DNA of 64,000 nt, taken from Laceyella putida. Its GTDB lineage: Bacteria; Bacillota; Bacilli; Thermoactinomycetales; Thermoactinomycetaceae. The translations under genes and the position numbers were made by a program. Below the pieces are notes generated by a model, which searched no databases, had not been told where the DNA came from, and was given only the letters and a program-made list of their open reading frames with translations. The stretch covers positions 310,001 through 374,000 of the forward strand of contig NZ_JBHTBW010000006.1 of assembly GCF_042665195.1 (NCBI RefSeq). The letters are read 5' to 3'. Of this stretch, positions 52,835 to 62,354 are shown in pieces (position 1 is the stretch's first letter; each line of letters opens with the position of its first letter).

Positions 52835-52863
52835 ATTAATCATTCGGATATCGAAGGATTAAT
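52835..52863. promoter_or_regulatory. MarR-type operator palindrome
   Basis: ATTAATCATTCG (52835-52846) and CGAAGGATTAAT (52852-52863) form an inverted repeat with one mismatch and a 5-bp centre. It begins where the -10 ends, so a bound MarR would block initiation. Confidence 0.7.
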
Positions 52864-52891
52864 AAGGCTAATCTTTAGAGGGAGAAAGGAT

Positions 52892-53347
52892 ATGAACGGA
52901 AGGGAACTTCTCTATACCTTGGTTCGACTTTATCGAGACAGCCTTTATCTCTATCATCAGAAATTGCAAACGGAGTTCAAGGATATCGGCATCTCCCTTT
53001 TGCAAGCGAAGATCATTCATTTGTTGAAGGGGGAAGGGCCGCAGTCATTGAGTGAGGTGAGCAAAAAATTGGGCATGCCCAATAGTTCACTTAGTGAAAT
53101 AGTTGATCGGCTGGAAGAGAGAGGACTGTTGTACCGTGAACGGGACCGGAAAGACCGTCGAATCGTGTGGATCCATTTGAGTCAAAAGTGTGAGTCGTTC
53201 TTGCAAACACTGGAAGACAAGGAAGTAAGACGGTTGGAGCAGTTATGGCCGAAAGATCAAATGGATGGTGATATCCGGTTGTTGGCTGAGATGTTACAGA
53301 GATTTGTGGAGATACTAACTTCACTCAAACAAGATGAAAATTCATGA
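52892..53347 (+). CDS. MarR-family regulator
   Basis: 151 residues. Winged helix with SLSEVSKKLGMPNSSLSEIVDRLEERGLLYRERDRKDRRIV, the classic MarR recognition helix and wing. ATG follows GGGAGAAAGG. First gene of an operon with two adaptors and a DHA2 transporter; probably releases DNA upon binding a toxic compound. Confidence 0.93.
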   Translation: MNGRELLYTLVRLYRDSLYLYHQKLQTEFKDIGISLLQAKIIHLLKGEGPQSLSEVSKKLGMPNSSLSEIVDRLEERGLLYRERDRKDRRIVWIHLSQKCESFLQTLEDKEVRRLEQLWPKDQMDGDIRLLAEMLQRFVEILTSLKQDENS

Positions 53348-53366
53348 GCAAGGGAGTTACCGCTAG

Positions 53367-54044
53367 ATGAAACGCGTGTTAATCGGTGTGATTACGTTGG
53401 TTTTTATCCTTGCGGCGGTTGGCGGAGGGGCGTATTACATCCAACAGCACTCGCAATATGTCATCACAGACAATGCGCAAGTGAAAGCGGATGTCATTCC
53501 GATCGTGCCTATGGCGGTAGGGAAGTTGACAGAGTGGTCTGTCCATACAGGGGATCGGGTGGAACAAGGTGCCCCGTTGGGAGTGGAAGAAGTGGCATCA
53601 GGGAACCCCTCCCCGACAAATGGCGCAAAAGCTCAAACTCCGAACGTTGTGACAACGCCCATCACTTCCCCGATTGCGGGCACGGTGTTAATGACCCATG
53701 CCGTACCGGGGCAAGTGGTGGCGGCGGGGCAACCGATTGCGGTGCTGGCCGATTTGTCCAAAACATATGTGTTGGCCTATGTGGATGAAGCTGAAATGGG
53801 TGACATTCATAAGGGGCAACAAGTGGATGTTCAGTTGGCCTCCGACATGGATCGGGTCATCACCGGCCGCATTGCCGAGGTTGGGCTGACGGCGGGCACG
53901 GTCTTGTCCGGCACTTCAAAACAAGCCGCGACCGGAAACGATAAAGAAGTGCAACGTGTCCCAGTCAAAATCACAGTGGGTGAAGATGAGACAAATAAGT
54001 TGATCCCAGGAATGAATGCAATGATCAAAATCCATCGGTCCTAA
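53367..54044 (+). CDS. HlyD/EmrA-type membrane fusion protein 1
   Basis: 225 residues. N-terminal helix (VLIGVITLVFILAAVGGGAYY), the biotinyl-lipoyl half motifs (YVITDNAQVKADVIPIV; ITSPIAGTVLMTHAVPGQVVAAGQ) and a C-terminal beta barrel ending GMNAMIKIH. It lacks the long coiled-coil hairpin of Gram-negative EmrA, as expected for a Gram-positive adaptor with no outer membrane. Works with the transporter at 54746. Confidence 0.88.
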   Translation: MKRVLIGVITLVFILAAVGGGAYYIQQHSQYVITDNAQVKADVIPIVPMAVGKLTEWSVHTGDRVEQGAPLGVEEVASGNPSPTNGAKAQTPNVVTTPITSPIAGTVLMTHAVPGQVVAAGQPIAVLADLSKTYVLAYVDEAEMGDIHKGQQVDVQLASDMDRVITGRIAEVGLTAGTVLSGTSKQAATGNDKEVQRVPVKITVGEDETNKLIPGMNAMIKIHRS

Positions 54045-54074
54045 ACATTACAGCAAAAAGGAAGGCGAGAGAGT

Positions 54075-54710
54075 GTGAAAACAGGGAGATTATTGTTGTT
54101 GAATGCCTTTATATTCTTGGTCATCGTGGCTTTGGGCATTAGTGGATATTATTACTATTACAATACGACCAATTTCATCGACACCGAGGATGCCCGGGTG
54201 ACAGGGGATATCGTTCCGGTATCGGCAACGGTCGGCGGAATGGTGAAAGACTGGAAAGGGCAAGAAGGGAAGACCGTCACGGAAGGGCAAGTGTTGGGCA
54301 AAGTGATGGTTGGGAATCAAGCGACCGACATTGTGTCCCCGATCGCGGGCACGATTGTGCAGAGCAAATTGGTTGATGGGCAAATGGTGGCGCCGGGGCA
54401 AGTTGTGGCCCAAGTGGTTGACTTAAGCAAACTTTACATTCAAGCCAATATTGAGGAAACGGTCATCAATGATGTACGGGTGGGACAAGAAGTCGATATA
54501 GTCGTGGATGCGGAACCCGACACGAAGATTGAGGGAAAAGTGGCACAAATCGGCCTGGCCACCAATTCCATGTTCTCGTTGATCCCGCAACAATCGGCGA
54601 GTGGCGATTACACCAAGGTGATCCAGCGCATTCCAGTGAAAATCGAAATGGACAATTACTCCGAAGCGTTGGTTCCAGGGATGAATGCGACGATTCGCAT
54701 CCACAAGTAA
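54075..54710 (+). CDS. HlyD/EmrA-type membrane fusion protein 2
   Basis: 211 residues, paralogue of the preceding protein: N-terminal helix (LLLLNAFIFLVIVALGISGYYYYY), FIDTEDARVTGDIVPVSATVGG, VSPIAGTIVQSKLVDGQMVAPGQ and a C-terminal GMNATIRIHK. The two share order of motifs but differ in sequence. Two adaptors in one operon suggest a heteromeric complex or a recent duplication. Confidence 0.88.
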   Translation: MKTGRLLLLNAFIFLVIVALGISGYYYYYNTTNFIDTEDARVTGDIVPVSATVGGMVKDWKGQEGKTVTEGQVLGKVMVGNQATDIVSPIAGTIVQSKLVDGQMVAPGQVVAQVVDLSKLYIQANIEETVINDVRVGQEVDIVVDAEPDTKIEGKVAQIGLATNSMFSLIPQQSASGDYTKVIQRIPVKIEMDNYSEALVPGMNATIRIHK

Positions 54711-54745
54711 ATCGGTCAGGCGATTGAAGAAAGGAGGGAAAACGC

Positions 54746-56293
54746 GTGGCTACCAATGGCAAATCAGGAATAGGCCAACACATTCCCTTGCTGACCGTTC
54801 TGATGCTGGGGATGTTTTTGGCGGTATTGAACCAGACCCTGCTGAATGTGGCGATCCCACACCTGATTCATGAGTTTAATGTGGAAGCGACGACAGCGCA
54901 ATGGTTAATGACGGGCTATATGCTGGTAAACGGGATTTTGATCCCTTTGTCAGCCTATCTCATTGAACGTTTTGGGATCCGTACCCTGTTTTTGTTGGCG
55001 ATGGTGTTCTTTACAGGAGGGGCGCTCCTGTGCGGCATTGCCCCCAACTTTTCGATCATGTTGATTGGCCGCCTGATTCAGGCGGTTGGCGGCGGGATCT
55101 TGATGCCGCTTGTCATGGTGATCATTTTGTCTGTCTTTCCACCGGAAGCCCGTGGGAAAGGCATGGGAATCTTCGGCTTGGGGATAATGTTTGCCCCCGC
55201 TGTGGGCCCCACTTTATCCGGCTGGGTGATTGAACATTACAGTTGGCGCATTTTGTTTAACGGCATGGTGCCTTTGGGGTTCATCGTGATTGTGTTGGCG
55301 GCGTTCATGTTGCGGGATACCGGAGAGCGGGAAAAACCAAGATTTGACATGTGGGGGACAATCACGTCATCACTTGGGTTTGGCTTGCTGTTATATGGAT
55401 TGAGCGAGGCCGGCTCCAAAAGTTGGGACGATCCGATTGTGGTGAGTTCGCTGGCTTTGGGGGCATTTCTGGTGTTCTTGTTTATCGCGTTGCAGTTGAG
55501 GGCGGAGAAACCGATGCTCGATTTCCGGGTGTTCAAATACGATATGTTCGCCTTGTCGACCGTGATCAGCGCCATTGTGACGATTGCGATGTTTGCGGGG
55601 ATGTTTTTATTGCCGATTTACCTTCAGAACTTGCGTGGGTTTACCCCATTGGAGTCAGGTTTGCTCCTGTTGCCGGGGGCGATCATCATGGGGATCATGT
55701 CTCCGATTTCCGGCTCATTGTTCGATAAAATAGGGCCACGTCCCCTTGCGGTTGTCGGATTGCTGATTACGACGATCACGACCTATGAGTTTACCCGTTT
55801 GACGCTGGAGACAAGCTATACTTTTATTTTGATCCTCAATATGATTCGTTCATTCGGGATGTCGTTGTTGATGATGACGATCATGACCGCCGGATTGAAT
55901 CAGTTGCCGCAGGAGAAGAATAGCCATGGCACGGCGATGTCCAATACGTTGCGGCAAATTTCCGGTTCCATGGGCATCAGCATCATGACGACGATTTTTT
56001 CGATGAGAATGGACTTCCACTTGGGCAAATTGAGCGATCAAATGAATTTGATGGATCCGACGTTTAGCCAGGCGTTTTACGCCAAAGCGGGTGACGTTGC
56101 GAGCGCCACTGGCATGCCGGTCGCAAAAGCGCAAGAGACGGTGGCTTCACTCTTATACGGGCAAGCGAGCCAGCATGCGGCGGTGTCCGGGATTAACGAT
56201 GCTTTTTGGTGGGCGACCGGTTTTGCCCTCTTGGGGTTCATCTTGAGCTTTTTCATGCGGGATGTGCGGAAAGATCAGCGTAAGGCGGTTTAG
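54746..56293 (+). CDS. DHA2-family multidrug efflux transporter
   Basis: 515 residues, 14 membrane helices of the EmrB/QacA type. Motif A-like GRLIQAVGGGILMPLV and motif C-like GLGIMFAPAVGPTLSGWVIEHYSWR are visible; DHA2 proteins use the proton gradient to expel drugs or surfactants. GTG 54746 follows AAAGGAGGG. Part of the MarR-controlled operon with two adaptors. Confidence 0.93.
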   Translation: MATNGKSGIGQHIPLLTVLMLGMFLAVLNQTLLNVAIPHLIHEFNVEATTAQWLMTGYMLVNGILIPLSAYLIERFGIRTLFLLAMVFFTGGALLCGIAPNFSIMLIGRLIQAVGGGILMPLVMVIILSVFPPEARGKGMGIFGLGIMFAPAVGPTLSGWVIEHYSWRILFNGMVPLGFIVIVLAAFMLRDTGEREKPRFDMWGTITSSLGFGLLLYGLSEAGSKSWDDPIVVSSLALGAFLVFLFIALQLRAEKPMLDFRVFKYDMFALSTVISAIVTIAMFAGMFLLPIYLQNLRGFTPLESGLLLLPGAIIMGIMSPISGSLFDKIGPRPLAVVGLLITTITTYEFTRLTLETSYTFILILNMIRSFGMSLLMMTIMTAGLNQLPQEKNSHGTAMSNTLRQISGSMGISIMTTIFSMRMDFHLGKLSDQMNLMDPTFSQAFYAKAGDVASATGMPVAKAQETVASLLYGQASQHAAVSGINDAFWWATGFALLGFILSFFMRDVRKDQRKAV

Positions 56294-56332
56294 GTTGCCT
56301 TGGTCAATCATGTTGCAAAGGAGTAGTCAGTG

Positions 56333-56872
56333 ATGAAAATCTTTGTGATATATGACAGTGAGAGTGGACATACCGAAGCTTTGGCCCAAGCGGTTGCGGA
56401 AGGGGCGCGCCAAGCGGAAGGGGCTGATGTGGTGTTGAAACATGTGCGTGAAGCGGAAGTCAGCGACTTGGCGGAAGCGGATGCACTGATTTGGGGATGC
56501 CCCGGGCATTTTGGCACGATCAGCTCCGGTTTGAAACAGTGGATCGATAAGTTGGGACACGTCTGGATGACGGGACAATTGGTCGGCAAAGTGGGCGCCG
56601 CTTTTTGCACAACAGCCACTGTGCATGGTGGGGCGGAGATGACGTTGTGGAACTTAATCACGCCCATGCTTCACAACGGGATGATTATTGTGGGATTGCC
56701 AAGCAACCTTCCGGAAAATGCCTTGGTCGGCTCCTACTACGGAGCGGCGGTGACTTGCCCTGTGGAACTGGAGGAAAGCACCGTTCCGCGCCAGCTGATC
56801 TCGGACAACGACCGCGCTCTCGGAAGGGCGCTGGGCGCGCGCGTGGCGGAAGTGGCGAAAAAATTGAAGTAA
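56333..56872 (+). CDS. Flavodoxin-like NAD(P)H:quinone oxidoreductase (WrbA-like)
   Basis: 179 residues. The phosphate loop DSESGHTEAL near the start and the flavin motifs CPGHFGTISSGLKQW and TTATVHGGAEMTL show the WrbA/flavodoxin fold. AAAGGAG precedes GTG 56330 and ATG 56333; ATG is chosen. It follows the efflux operon by 40 bp and may be co-transcribed, adding redox defence. Confidence 0.88.
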   Translation: MKIFVIYDSESGHTEALAQAVAEGARQAEGADVVLKHVREAEVSDLAEADALIWGCPGHFGTISSGLKQWIDKLGHVWMTGQLVGKVGAAFCTTATVHGGAEMTLWNLITPMLHNGMIIVGLPSNLPENALVGSYYGAAVTCPVELEESTVPRQLISDNDRALGRALGARVAEVAKKLK

Positions 56873-56887
56873 AGAGGAAGGATCGAG

Positions 56888-57262
56888 ATGGTGGATAATA
56901 TCACGTGGCTTATCCTGTTTTATCTGGTTCTCTTCGTCGTGGGCGGAGGGTTATTGGTTGGAGTCAATCGGCGAGCTGGCCAGACCAACGAACAGAGGGA
57001 ACAACCACAGAAACATGATTCCAATCCGGGTCCCTCTTCGCCGCTGACAAATGAGCAACAGGCAGATTCCGCTCGCCTCCCCCAAGTACCGGCGCAAACG
57101 GGTGCGGGCATATCGGACAGGCAATACCGCGAAGCCCTTCGCAAAAGCTTGGGCGTGGGTGCGGAGTCTAACGCTAAGCCGGAAGAGGCGAAGGATGCCC
57201 ACAGCAGTGATAAACAATACCGGGATGCTCTGCGCGCCATGCATCAGAAGCGAAACGAATAG
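56888..57262 (+). CDS. Small membrane protein of unknown function
   Basis: 124 residues. One N-terminal helix (ITWLILFYLVLFVVGGGLLVGV), then a Gln/Pro/Ser-rich hydrophilic tail with two related motifs, DRQYREALRKSLGVG and DKQYRDALRAMHQK. ATG follows AGAGGAAGG, 15 bp after the flavoprotein gene, so it is in the same operon. No family recognised. Confidence 0.6.
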   Translation: MVDNITWLILFYLVLFVVGGGLLVGVNRRAGQTNEQREQPQKHDSNPGPSSPLTNEQQADSARLPQVPAQTGAGISDRQYREALRKSLGVGAESNAKPEEAKDAHSSDKQYRDALRAMHQKRNE

Positions 57263-57349
57263 GCAGCCGTCCTTGCTTTGGCAGTTGAACGACCTGGGGA
57301 AGGCCGCAGTCGACGGCGAGAAAGGAAAACGATGTGCAGTGGTATAGAA

Positions 57350-57380
57350 AAGGCCGCATAGCACAAATGCGGCCTTATTA
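57350..57380. terminator. Terminator of the efflux operon
   Basis: AAGGCCGCAT (57350-57359) with its exact complement at 57367-57376, then TATTAAG. The A run before and T run after are short. 57381-57508 shows nothing else. Confidence 0.75.
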
Positions 57381-57508
57381 AGAGAGGCTGACTGAGGTGT
57401 CTGGGTGTTACTTTCTAGACAAAAACATCATAATGCATGTTTGTTACAAATGTTATACAAATACTATACAAAATTGTATAAAAAGATTTTAAAGAAAAAA
57501 GATATCGA

Positions 57509-59521
57509 CTAAGTCGAAGTATTTTCTTCATTTGACTTTTCCTGCACTTGCGCCTCTTGATTCCTCGGAAAGATCAGGCGGATGGTTGTGCCTTCTCCCA
57601 TTTCGCTTTTGGCTTCCACCCGTCCGTCCATCGCCTCTACCATGTTTTTAACCAAGGACAATCCGAGGCCGGCTCCTTGGGTTCGAGAACCGGAATTTCC
57701 CTGATAATACCGCTCAAAAATATAAGGAAGATCCTTCTCCGGAATGCCGGTTCCCGTATCGATCACTTCGATTGCCACCGACTCTCTATCCGCCTGGCAT
57801 GTTAACAAGATCAGGGCGCCTTCAGGCGTGTGGCGCAAGGCGTTCCGCAGCAGGTTTTGCAAAATTTGCTCCAAAATCCGTTCGTCCGCTTGAATCGGCG
57901 GCAAGCAAGGCTCCAGTTTCAACTCCATGACGATTTTCTTCTTTTGCCAAGCGATGACGGAGAAGCTGGCATGGAGTTGCTTTAATAGGGGGGGGAGTTC
58001 ACATGTTTTGACCTGCAACAGCGATTCCAGCGAGCGCTGGTCATCTTCGATCGCGGCGGAGAACAATTCGTCAATCAACCTTTTTAAACGGATGGTTTCC
58101 CGTTTTAACATGTCGATATCCACTGGCGCGTGATCTTGGGGCTGTTCTTCCAATAGCTCCAAGTAGCCCAGCAAGATCGCGATGGGATTCCGCAATTCAT
58201 GCGAAACATCGGCGACAAATTCCCGTTTGCTCAAGAGCAGGTTTTCCACTAGGCGCTTTTCTTTGGCCAAATGGTTGGTTGTTTCTTCCAAGTTGGCGGC
58301 CACTTGGTTGAGTTGTTGGCTCAGCACGCCCAACTCATCTTGTTGCCTGTCTTGAATCCGCGCTGACAAACTGCCGGATGACCAAGCCTGGGCCGCCGAG
58401 GCCACTTCGCTGATGCGACGAGTAAGGAGTTTGGCCCGCAGATAAGCGAAGGGGAGCGCCAGCAGCAAGGCGATGCAGATGGTCAACAAGGTAACGGGAA
58501 TCGAGAGTAACAGGAAGAGAAACATGACCAATACCACAATGTCCACATAGAAAAAATCATCGAACTTAATGATTTGGTTGACCACCCCGACGATTTGCCC
58601 GTTTTGTCCGCGGATGGGCGCACCGGTCATGTAGACGCTGCCGCTTTTGATCGGAATGCTGTGCAATTGTCCCTTCTGCACGATTTGGTGCACAAACTTT
58701 TTTTCTTCCATGGAAATGGGCCGAGTGGAAGGTACCTGATGGACGGTGTGATGGCAGTTCGTGGCCAATAGCCTGCCATGGCGGTCATAAATTCTCCAAT
58801 GCCGTTCCAACTTGTAGGTGGTGTATTCATAAATGAGTTGATCCCACTTCGTGGTGGGAACGTGCTTGATCCATTCGGGAAATTGGCTGGTCAGTTGGTT
58901 TGACTCCATCAAGGGAGCCGCCAAGTCCGCCATTTTTTCCGTTTCCTGTTCCCCCCGCACAACTTGGGGGATCAGAAATGAAATGATGTAGAAGAGAAAC
59001 CCGCATATGAGCAACATGACAAGGAATAGGAATAACGAGATATGGGACAATGTCATTTGGCGAACCAGCTTTTTGGATGCCCATTTCCATAACTTGTTGA
59101 TAAACAGGAACAAGAGCCGAAAGGTGACAAACATGGAAAAAGAAAAAAACAGCACGAACAGGAGATCTTCTGGCAGTTCCTTCTGTTCGTTTAACAGGGC
59201 GGGGTATTGCTGATAGATGGGAGAGCGGTACAGCAACCACTCCATGACCCATTCGGTGACGACCACCAGACCCAAGTAGGGAAAGAGAAACGAGACCCAC
59301 CACCAGATAGTTACACTTCTCCCCGCCCCTTTTTTAAGGCGGTAGGCGGGCCATAGGGCCATCCAAAGCTCCGGAATAAAGGTAAGGACATAGACCCACA
59401 CCAACTCATTGAACGTGTTGACATTCCAGATAAGCAAAACCAGGTACAACAAAAGAAAAGGACTAAATGCCTCAACCAACGCGCGGCCGATATCGGCGGA
59501 CCGAAACCCTCTCGGAAACAA
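57509..59521 (-). CDS. Large membrane sensor histidine kinase
   Basis: 670 residues. TTG 59521 is preceded by AAGGGGGG. Four or five N-terminal helices to about 155 lead to a sensor domain flanked by helices (about 160-185 and 320-350), with the extracellular part between. HAMP region, dimerisation domain with SHELRNPIAILLGYL, and an ATPase domain (NLLRNALRH, DTGTGIPEKD, GAGLGLSLVKNM) follow. The extra helical N-terminus is unusual for this class and may sense membrane state. Co-transcribed after its regulator. Confidence 0.92.
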   Translation of the reverse strand: MFPRGFRSADIGRALVEAFSPFLLLYLVLLIWNVNTFNELVWVYVLTFIPELWMALWPAYRLKKGAGRSVTIWWWVSFLFPYLGLVVVTEWVMEWLLYRSPIYQQYPALLNEQKELPEDLLFVLFFSFSMFVTFRLLFLFINKLWKWASKKLVRQMTLSHISLFLFLVMLLICGFLFYIISFLIPQVVRGEQETEKMADLAAPLMESNQLTSQFPEWIKHVPTTKWDQLIYEYTTYKLERHWRIYDRHGRLLATNCHHTVHQVPSTRPISMEEKKFVHQIVQKGQLHSIPIKSGSVYMTGAPIRGQNGQIVGVVNQIIKFDDFFYVDIVVLVMFLFLLLSIPVTLLTICIALLLALPFAYLRAKLLTRRISEVASAAQAWSSGSLSARIQDRQQDELGVLSQQLNQVAANLEETTNHLAKEKRLVENLLLSKREFVADVSHELRNPIAILLGYLELLEEQPQDHAPVDIDMLKRETIRLKRLIDELFSAAIEDDQRSLESLLQVKTCELPPLLKQLHASFSVIAWQKKKIVMELKLEPCLPPIQADERILEQILQNLLRNALRHTPEGALILLTCQADRESVAIEVIDTGTGIPEKDLPYIFERYYQGNSGSRTQGAGLGLSLVKNMVEAMDGRVEAKSEMGEGTTIRLIFPRNQEAQVQEKSNEENTST

Positions 59522-59574
59522 GCGATTCCCCCCTTGGCTTCCCTAATGAATCCTGCCTCATGCGACCGCACCCA

Positions 59575-60279
59575 TTACGGATCAACCCGTTCGATGACAA
59601 ACTTATACCCGGTCCCCCAGACGGTTTGCAGTGAGCTGGAGTAGGGTTTCAATTTGCCGCGCAAACGGGAAATATGCGTGTCCACGGTGCGGTCAAACCC
59701 CTCGTAGGTGATATCCCACACTTTCTCCAACAGGTACTTGCGGCTGAAGACCCGACCCGGATGCTTGAGAAAAAGATGGAGCAACTCATATTCTTTGGGG
59801 GTGAGCTCGAGCAGGCGTTGATCGATCGACACTTCCCTTTTTTCCGGATCGAGTTGGATGAAGCCGTAATCCAAGATCTTGGGCGGTTGGACGGGGGAAG
59901 CCCCATGTTGATGCATCATGGCCATCCGCCTAAGCAAAGACCGGACCCTCGCCCGCAGCTCCCCCATGCTGAACGGCTTGGTCATATAATCATCCGCCCC
60001 GACATCAAGACCCCAGATCCGTTCCATCTCATGTCCCCGGGCCGTCAGCATGATCACGGGGGTGACGGACGACTCTCTCATTTTCTGGCAAACTGCCACT
60101 CCCTCCATATCGGGAAGGTTCCAATCCAAGATCACCAAGTCCGGCTTTTTCTCGCGCCAAAGCTCCATCCCTTCCTGCCCGGTTTGGGCCAAGATGGTTT
60201 CATGCATATCCAGGTGCAAATGCCGGGCGATCAGCTGGGACAATTCACTTTCATCTTCCACGATTAAAATCATCGCCAT
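59575..60279 (-). CDS. OmpR-family response regulator
   Basis: 234 residues. Receiver with EDE near residue 8, phospho-Asp in LVILDWNLP, Thr in VIMLTA and Lys in TKPFSM. The winged-helix output ends VWGTGYKFVIERVDP. Upstream of and 53 bp from the kinase gene. Likely autoregulated; no operator identified. Confidence 0.95.
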   Translation of the reverse strand: MAMILIVEDESELSQLIARHLHLDMHETILAQTGQEGMELWREKKPDLVILDWNLPDMEGVAVCQKMRESSVTPVIMLTARGHEMERIWGLDVGADDYMTKPFSMGELRARVRSLLRRMAMMHQHGASPVQPPKILDYGFIQLDPEKREVSIDQRLLELTPKEYELLHLFLKHPGRVFSRKYLLEKVWDITYEGFDRTVDTHISRLRGKLKPYSSSLQTVWGTGYKFVIERVDP

Positions 60280-60573
60280 TTGCTTCCACTTCCTATATCC
60301 CTTTTTCTATATAAGCCGTGTTTCAACCGTTGTTCACGGGAGGATAACCTGAAATCGACTTCTAATGAGTTTTGCTGTGGCCATCCCGTTGATTTCAAAA
60401 GGTTTGTTCCTTTCCAATGGTAACGGAGAGGGAGGGGATATTCAATCTTTAACGACTAGTTAAACGCTTAAAACAACAGTTTCTATAAACATTAGAAAAA
60501 CTTTTGTAAAAACTGATGATTATACTTTGTTTGCATGCTTGAGAAGAGGGAAGGTTCAACGGTTGAAGTGAAG

Positions 60574-60847
60574 ATGAATCCGGACCCAGCCACATTCATT
60601 GTCGATATTCGGGGAGTGTTTGGGAAGAGCGTGGCTGGTTCCAGTGCCCAAACGCGCTGTTGGTAATGCAGGAGAATGGCAAGGGATCGATGCCGATACG
60701 GGTGTGGCCGACCGTAACTTGACCCTGATGTATCCCACATATGACAAACGATCCACCAAGATCGTGAGGACGGAAGGAAAATCGTTTACCGTCCGGCAAG
60801 GCATGCGGGTGGAATCAAAGTCATTAGGGGAAGGCAAATACTTGTAG
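60574..60847 (+). pseudogene. Possible frameshifted gene remnant
   Basis: A frame from ATG 60574 (MNPDPATFIVDIRGV) ends at 60666. A second frame, open to 60847, carries a coding-like end (RNLTLMYPTYDKRSTKIVRT). The two overlap and may be pieces of one gene. No family known. The rest of 60280-61563 is AT-rich with one terminator and no gene. Confidence 0.25.
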
Positions 60848-60947
60848 GGCATTTTATATTACCGATTATACGCAACAAACAGCATGGTCGGAATGGATTC
60901 CAATCAAATAGGTTAATGCTTTGGTTTTGGTTTGGTTTTTGATAGTG

Positions 60948-60975
60948 GCTTCCTTGTTTAAGGGAGCTTTTTTTT
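60948..60975 (+). terminator. Isolated terminator
   Basis: GCTTCCTT (60948-60955) with AAGGGAGC (60960-60967), one G-T, followed by eight T. It would end a transcript from the remnant just upstream. Confidence 0.7.
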
Positions 60976-61563
60976 GGCTTGAAGTTGGCGCTTGATGCAA
61001 TCGTGCCATGGAAGTGGAGAAAGAGACAGATGTTGAGGGGATTCCTGCGGGTTTTTATATGGAACCACATATTCCCTTTTATAAAATATATTTAGGGATG
61101 ACAGGATATTTTTGTCTTGTTTCGTCCTCATTTTTTGATTTTCAAGGAGTTTAAAACGGAATAATCATTCTTTTATGATAAGGTTTAATAGATAAATTTA
61201 TTGATTATCATGCAGATTAATTATTTAATTTAAATTAAAAGCAAGGGAGTCGAAAGAAAATCAGTGATTGCTCGATTGATGCGGCAAAGGAAATGAAGGA
61301 AGATAATTCTTTATTTATCTATCATTACACTGCTGATGAGGTCGATCGGGATAGGGAAAGCCCCTATCGGCAAACAGGGTGATGGCCTTTCTTTGATTGT
61401 TTTGTTTTATTGTATATTAAATTATTTGTTATTATTTTATTTCCCTTTTATATACAGGGAATATATGCTCGTAATGGTATTTCCTTCTTCAAAGGATATC
61501 TTTTCCTTATTTTTCGTTGCCGACGATATGCTCATTCTATAGATATAATGGAGATGATATATT

Positions 61564-62029
61564 GTGGAGGAAAAAAAGAAAAAAGGGGTAGGAGATAAGT
61601 TATTCGTTTTCATCGGGATCGGCTTATTTGCTATATTTATTTTAGTCATACCTGTTTTAATTAATATCGGTATCCTTTCTTTGCTCAAAAACGTTGGTTT
61701 TTTAGGCATAAATATCCGATCAACAACGGGTATGGCTCAGTTTGGGATTGGCATGATATTGTATTTAATGCTGCTTTGACAGTAGGATTAATTATAGAGT
61801 TTAGTTTGCAGTATCTTTTAGGTGAGAGAAAAAAATCAAAGCTTTACTAGATGTCTTTGCAAATTTCTTGTTAGTCCTTTCATATATTTATATTCTAGAT
61901 ATAATCATTAATGATTTATCGCTTTCTCTTTATGGGCTTTTAAGTTTATCCTTTATTTATTCCCTTATCTTTGACGCTCTTGAAAATCTAAAGGGACCTT
62001 GGGAAAAGGTGAAAAAATACAATCTTTAA
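61564..62029 (+). pseudogene. YrvL-like membrane protein broken by two frameshifts
   Basis: Frame one (GTG 61564, after GGAG) gives 71 residues with two helices (LFVFIGIGLFAIFILVIPVL). A second frame continues as NAALTVGLIIEFSLQYLLGE and a third as KALLDVFANFLLVLSYIYILDIIINDL, to TAA at 62027-62029. Joined they make about 150 residues of a multi-helix protein whose ending (YSLIFDALENLKGPW) recalls the YrvL family. The second shift lies at a run of seven A. Family assignment is tentative. Confidence 0.45.
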
Positions 62030-62042
62030 GAATATCATTTGC

Positions 62043-62066
62043 AAAAGTGCCCGAGGCACTTTTTTG
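62043..62066. terminator. Bidirectional terminator
   Basis: AAAAGTGCC (62043-62051) with GGCACTTTT (62055-62063), 3-nt loop, then TT. It follows the broken YrvL-like gene. Confidence 0.85.
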
Positions 62067-62192
62067 TTTTGTTCGGGGGATTAACTTGCCTGTTCTATCA
62101 TATTTAAGTAATATTCAGTCTTGTATCGATTTATTGTTTCGGTTATTTCATTCCTTTTTTCTATAGGACGAAATAAACAAAAGGCAAGAGCA

Positions 62193-62232
62193 TAAACAGC
62201 TACGGAGCCCGTCTCGGACCCGTAGCTGTTTA
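62193..62232. repeat. Perfect 13-bp inverted repeat
   Basis: TAAACAGCTACGG (62193-62205) with its exact complement at 62220-62232 and an inner CCG/CGG pair. It lacks a T run on either strand. 62067-62354 contains no supported gene. Confidence 0.6.
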
Positions 62233-62354
62233 TCGCCAATGTGAAGATTTCGCTCGCCACAAAGCAACTGGTTCCCTCTTTGTAAGCGGTTAAGCGTTTC
62301 CTGCTATGCAGAAGGGGTCCTCTTGCGATGGCGGGTGGGGATCTTTTTTGGTGC

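Noticed and set aside
61340..61395. Riboswitch-like sequence with GATAGGG/CCCCTATC hairpin
   Set aside because: The hairpin is real, but the flanks do not fit c-di-GMP, SAM or other classes I know, and the gene behind it is distant.
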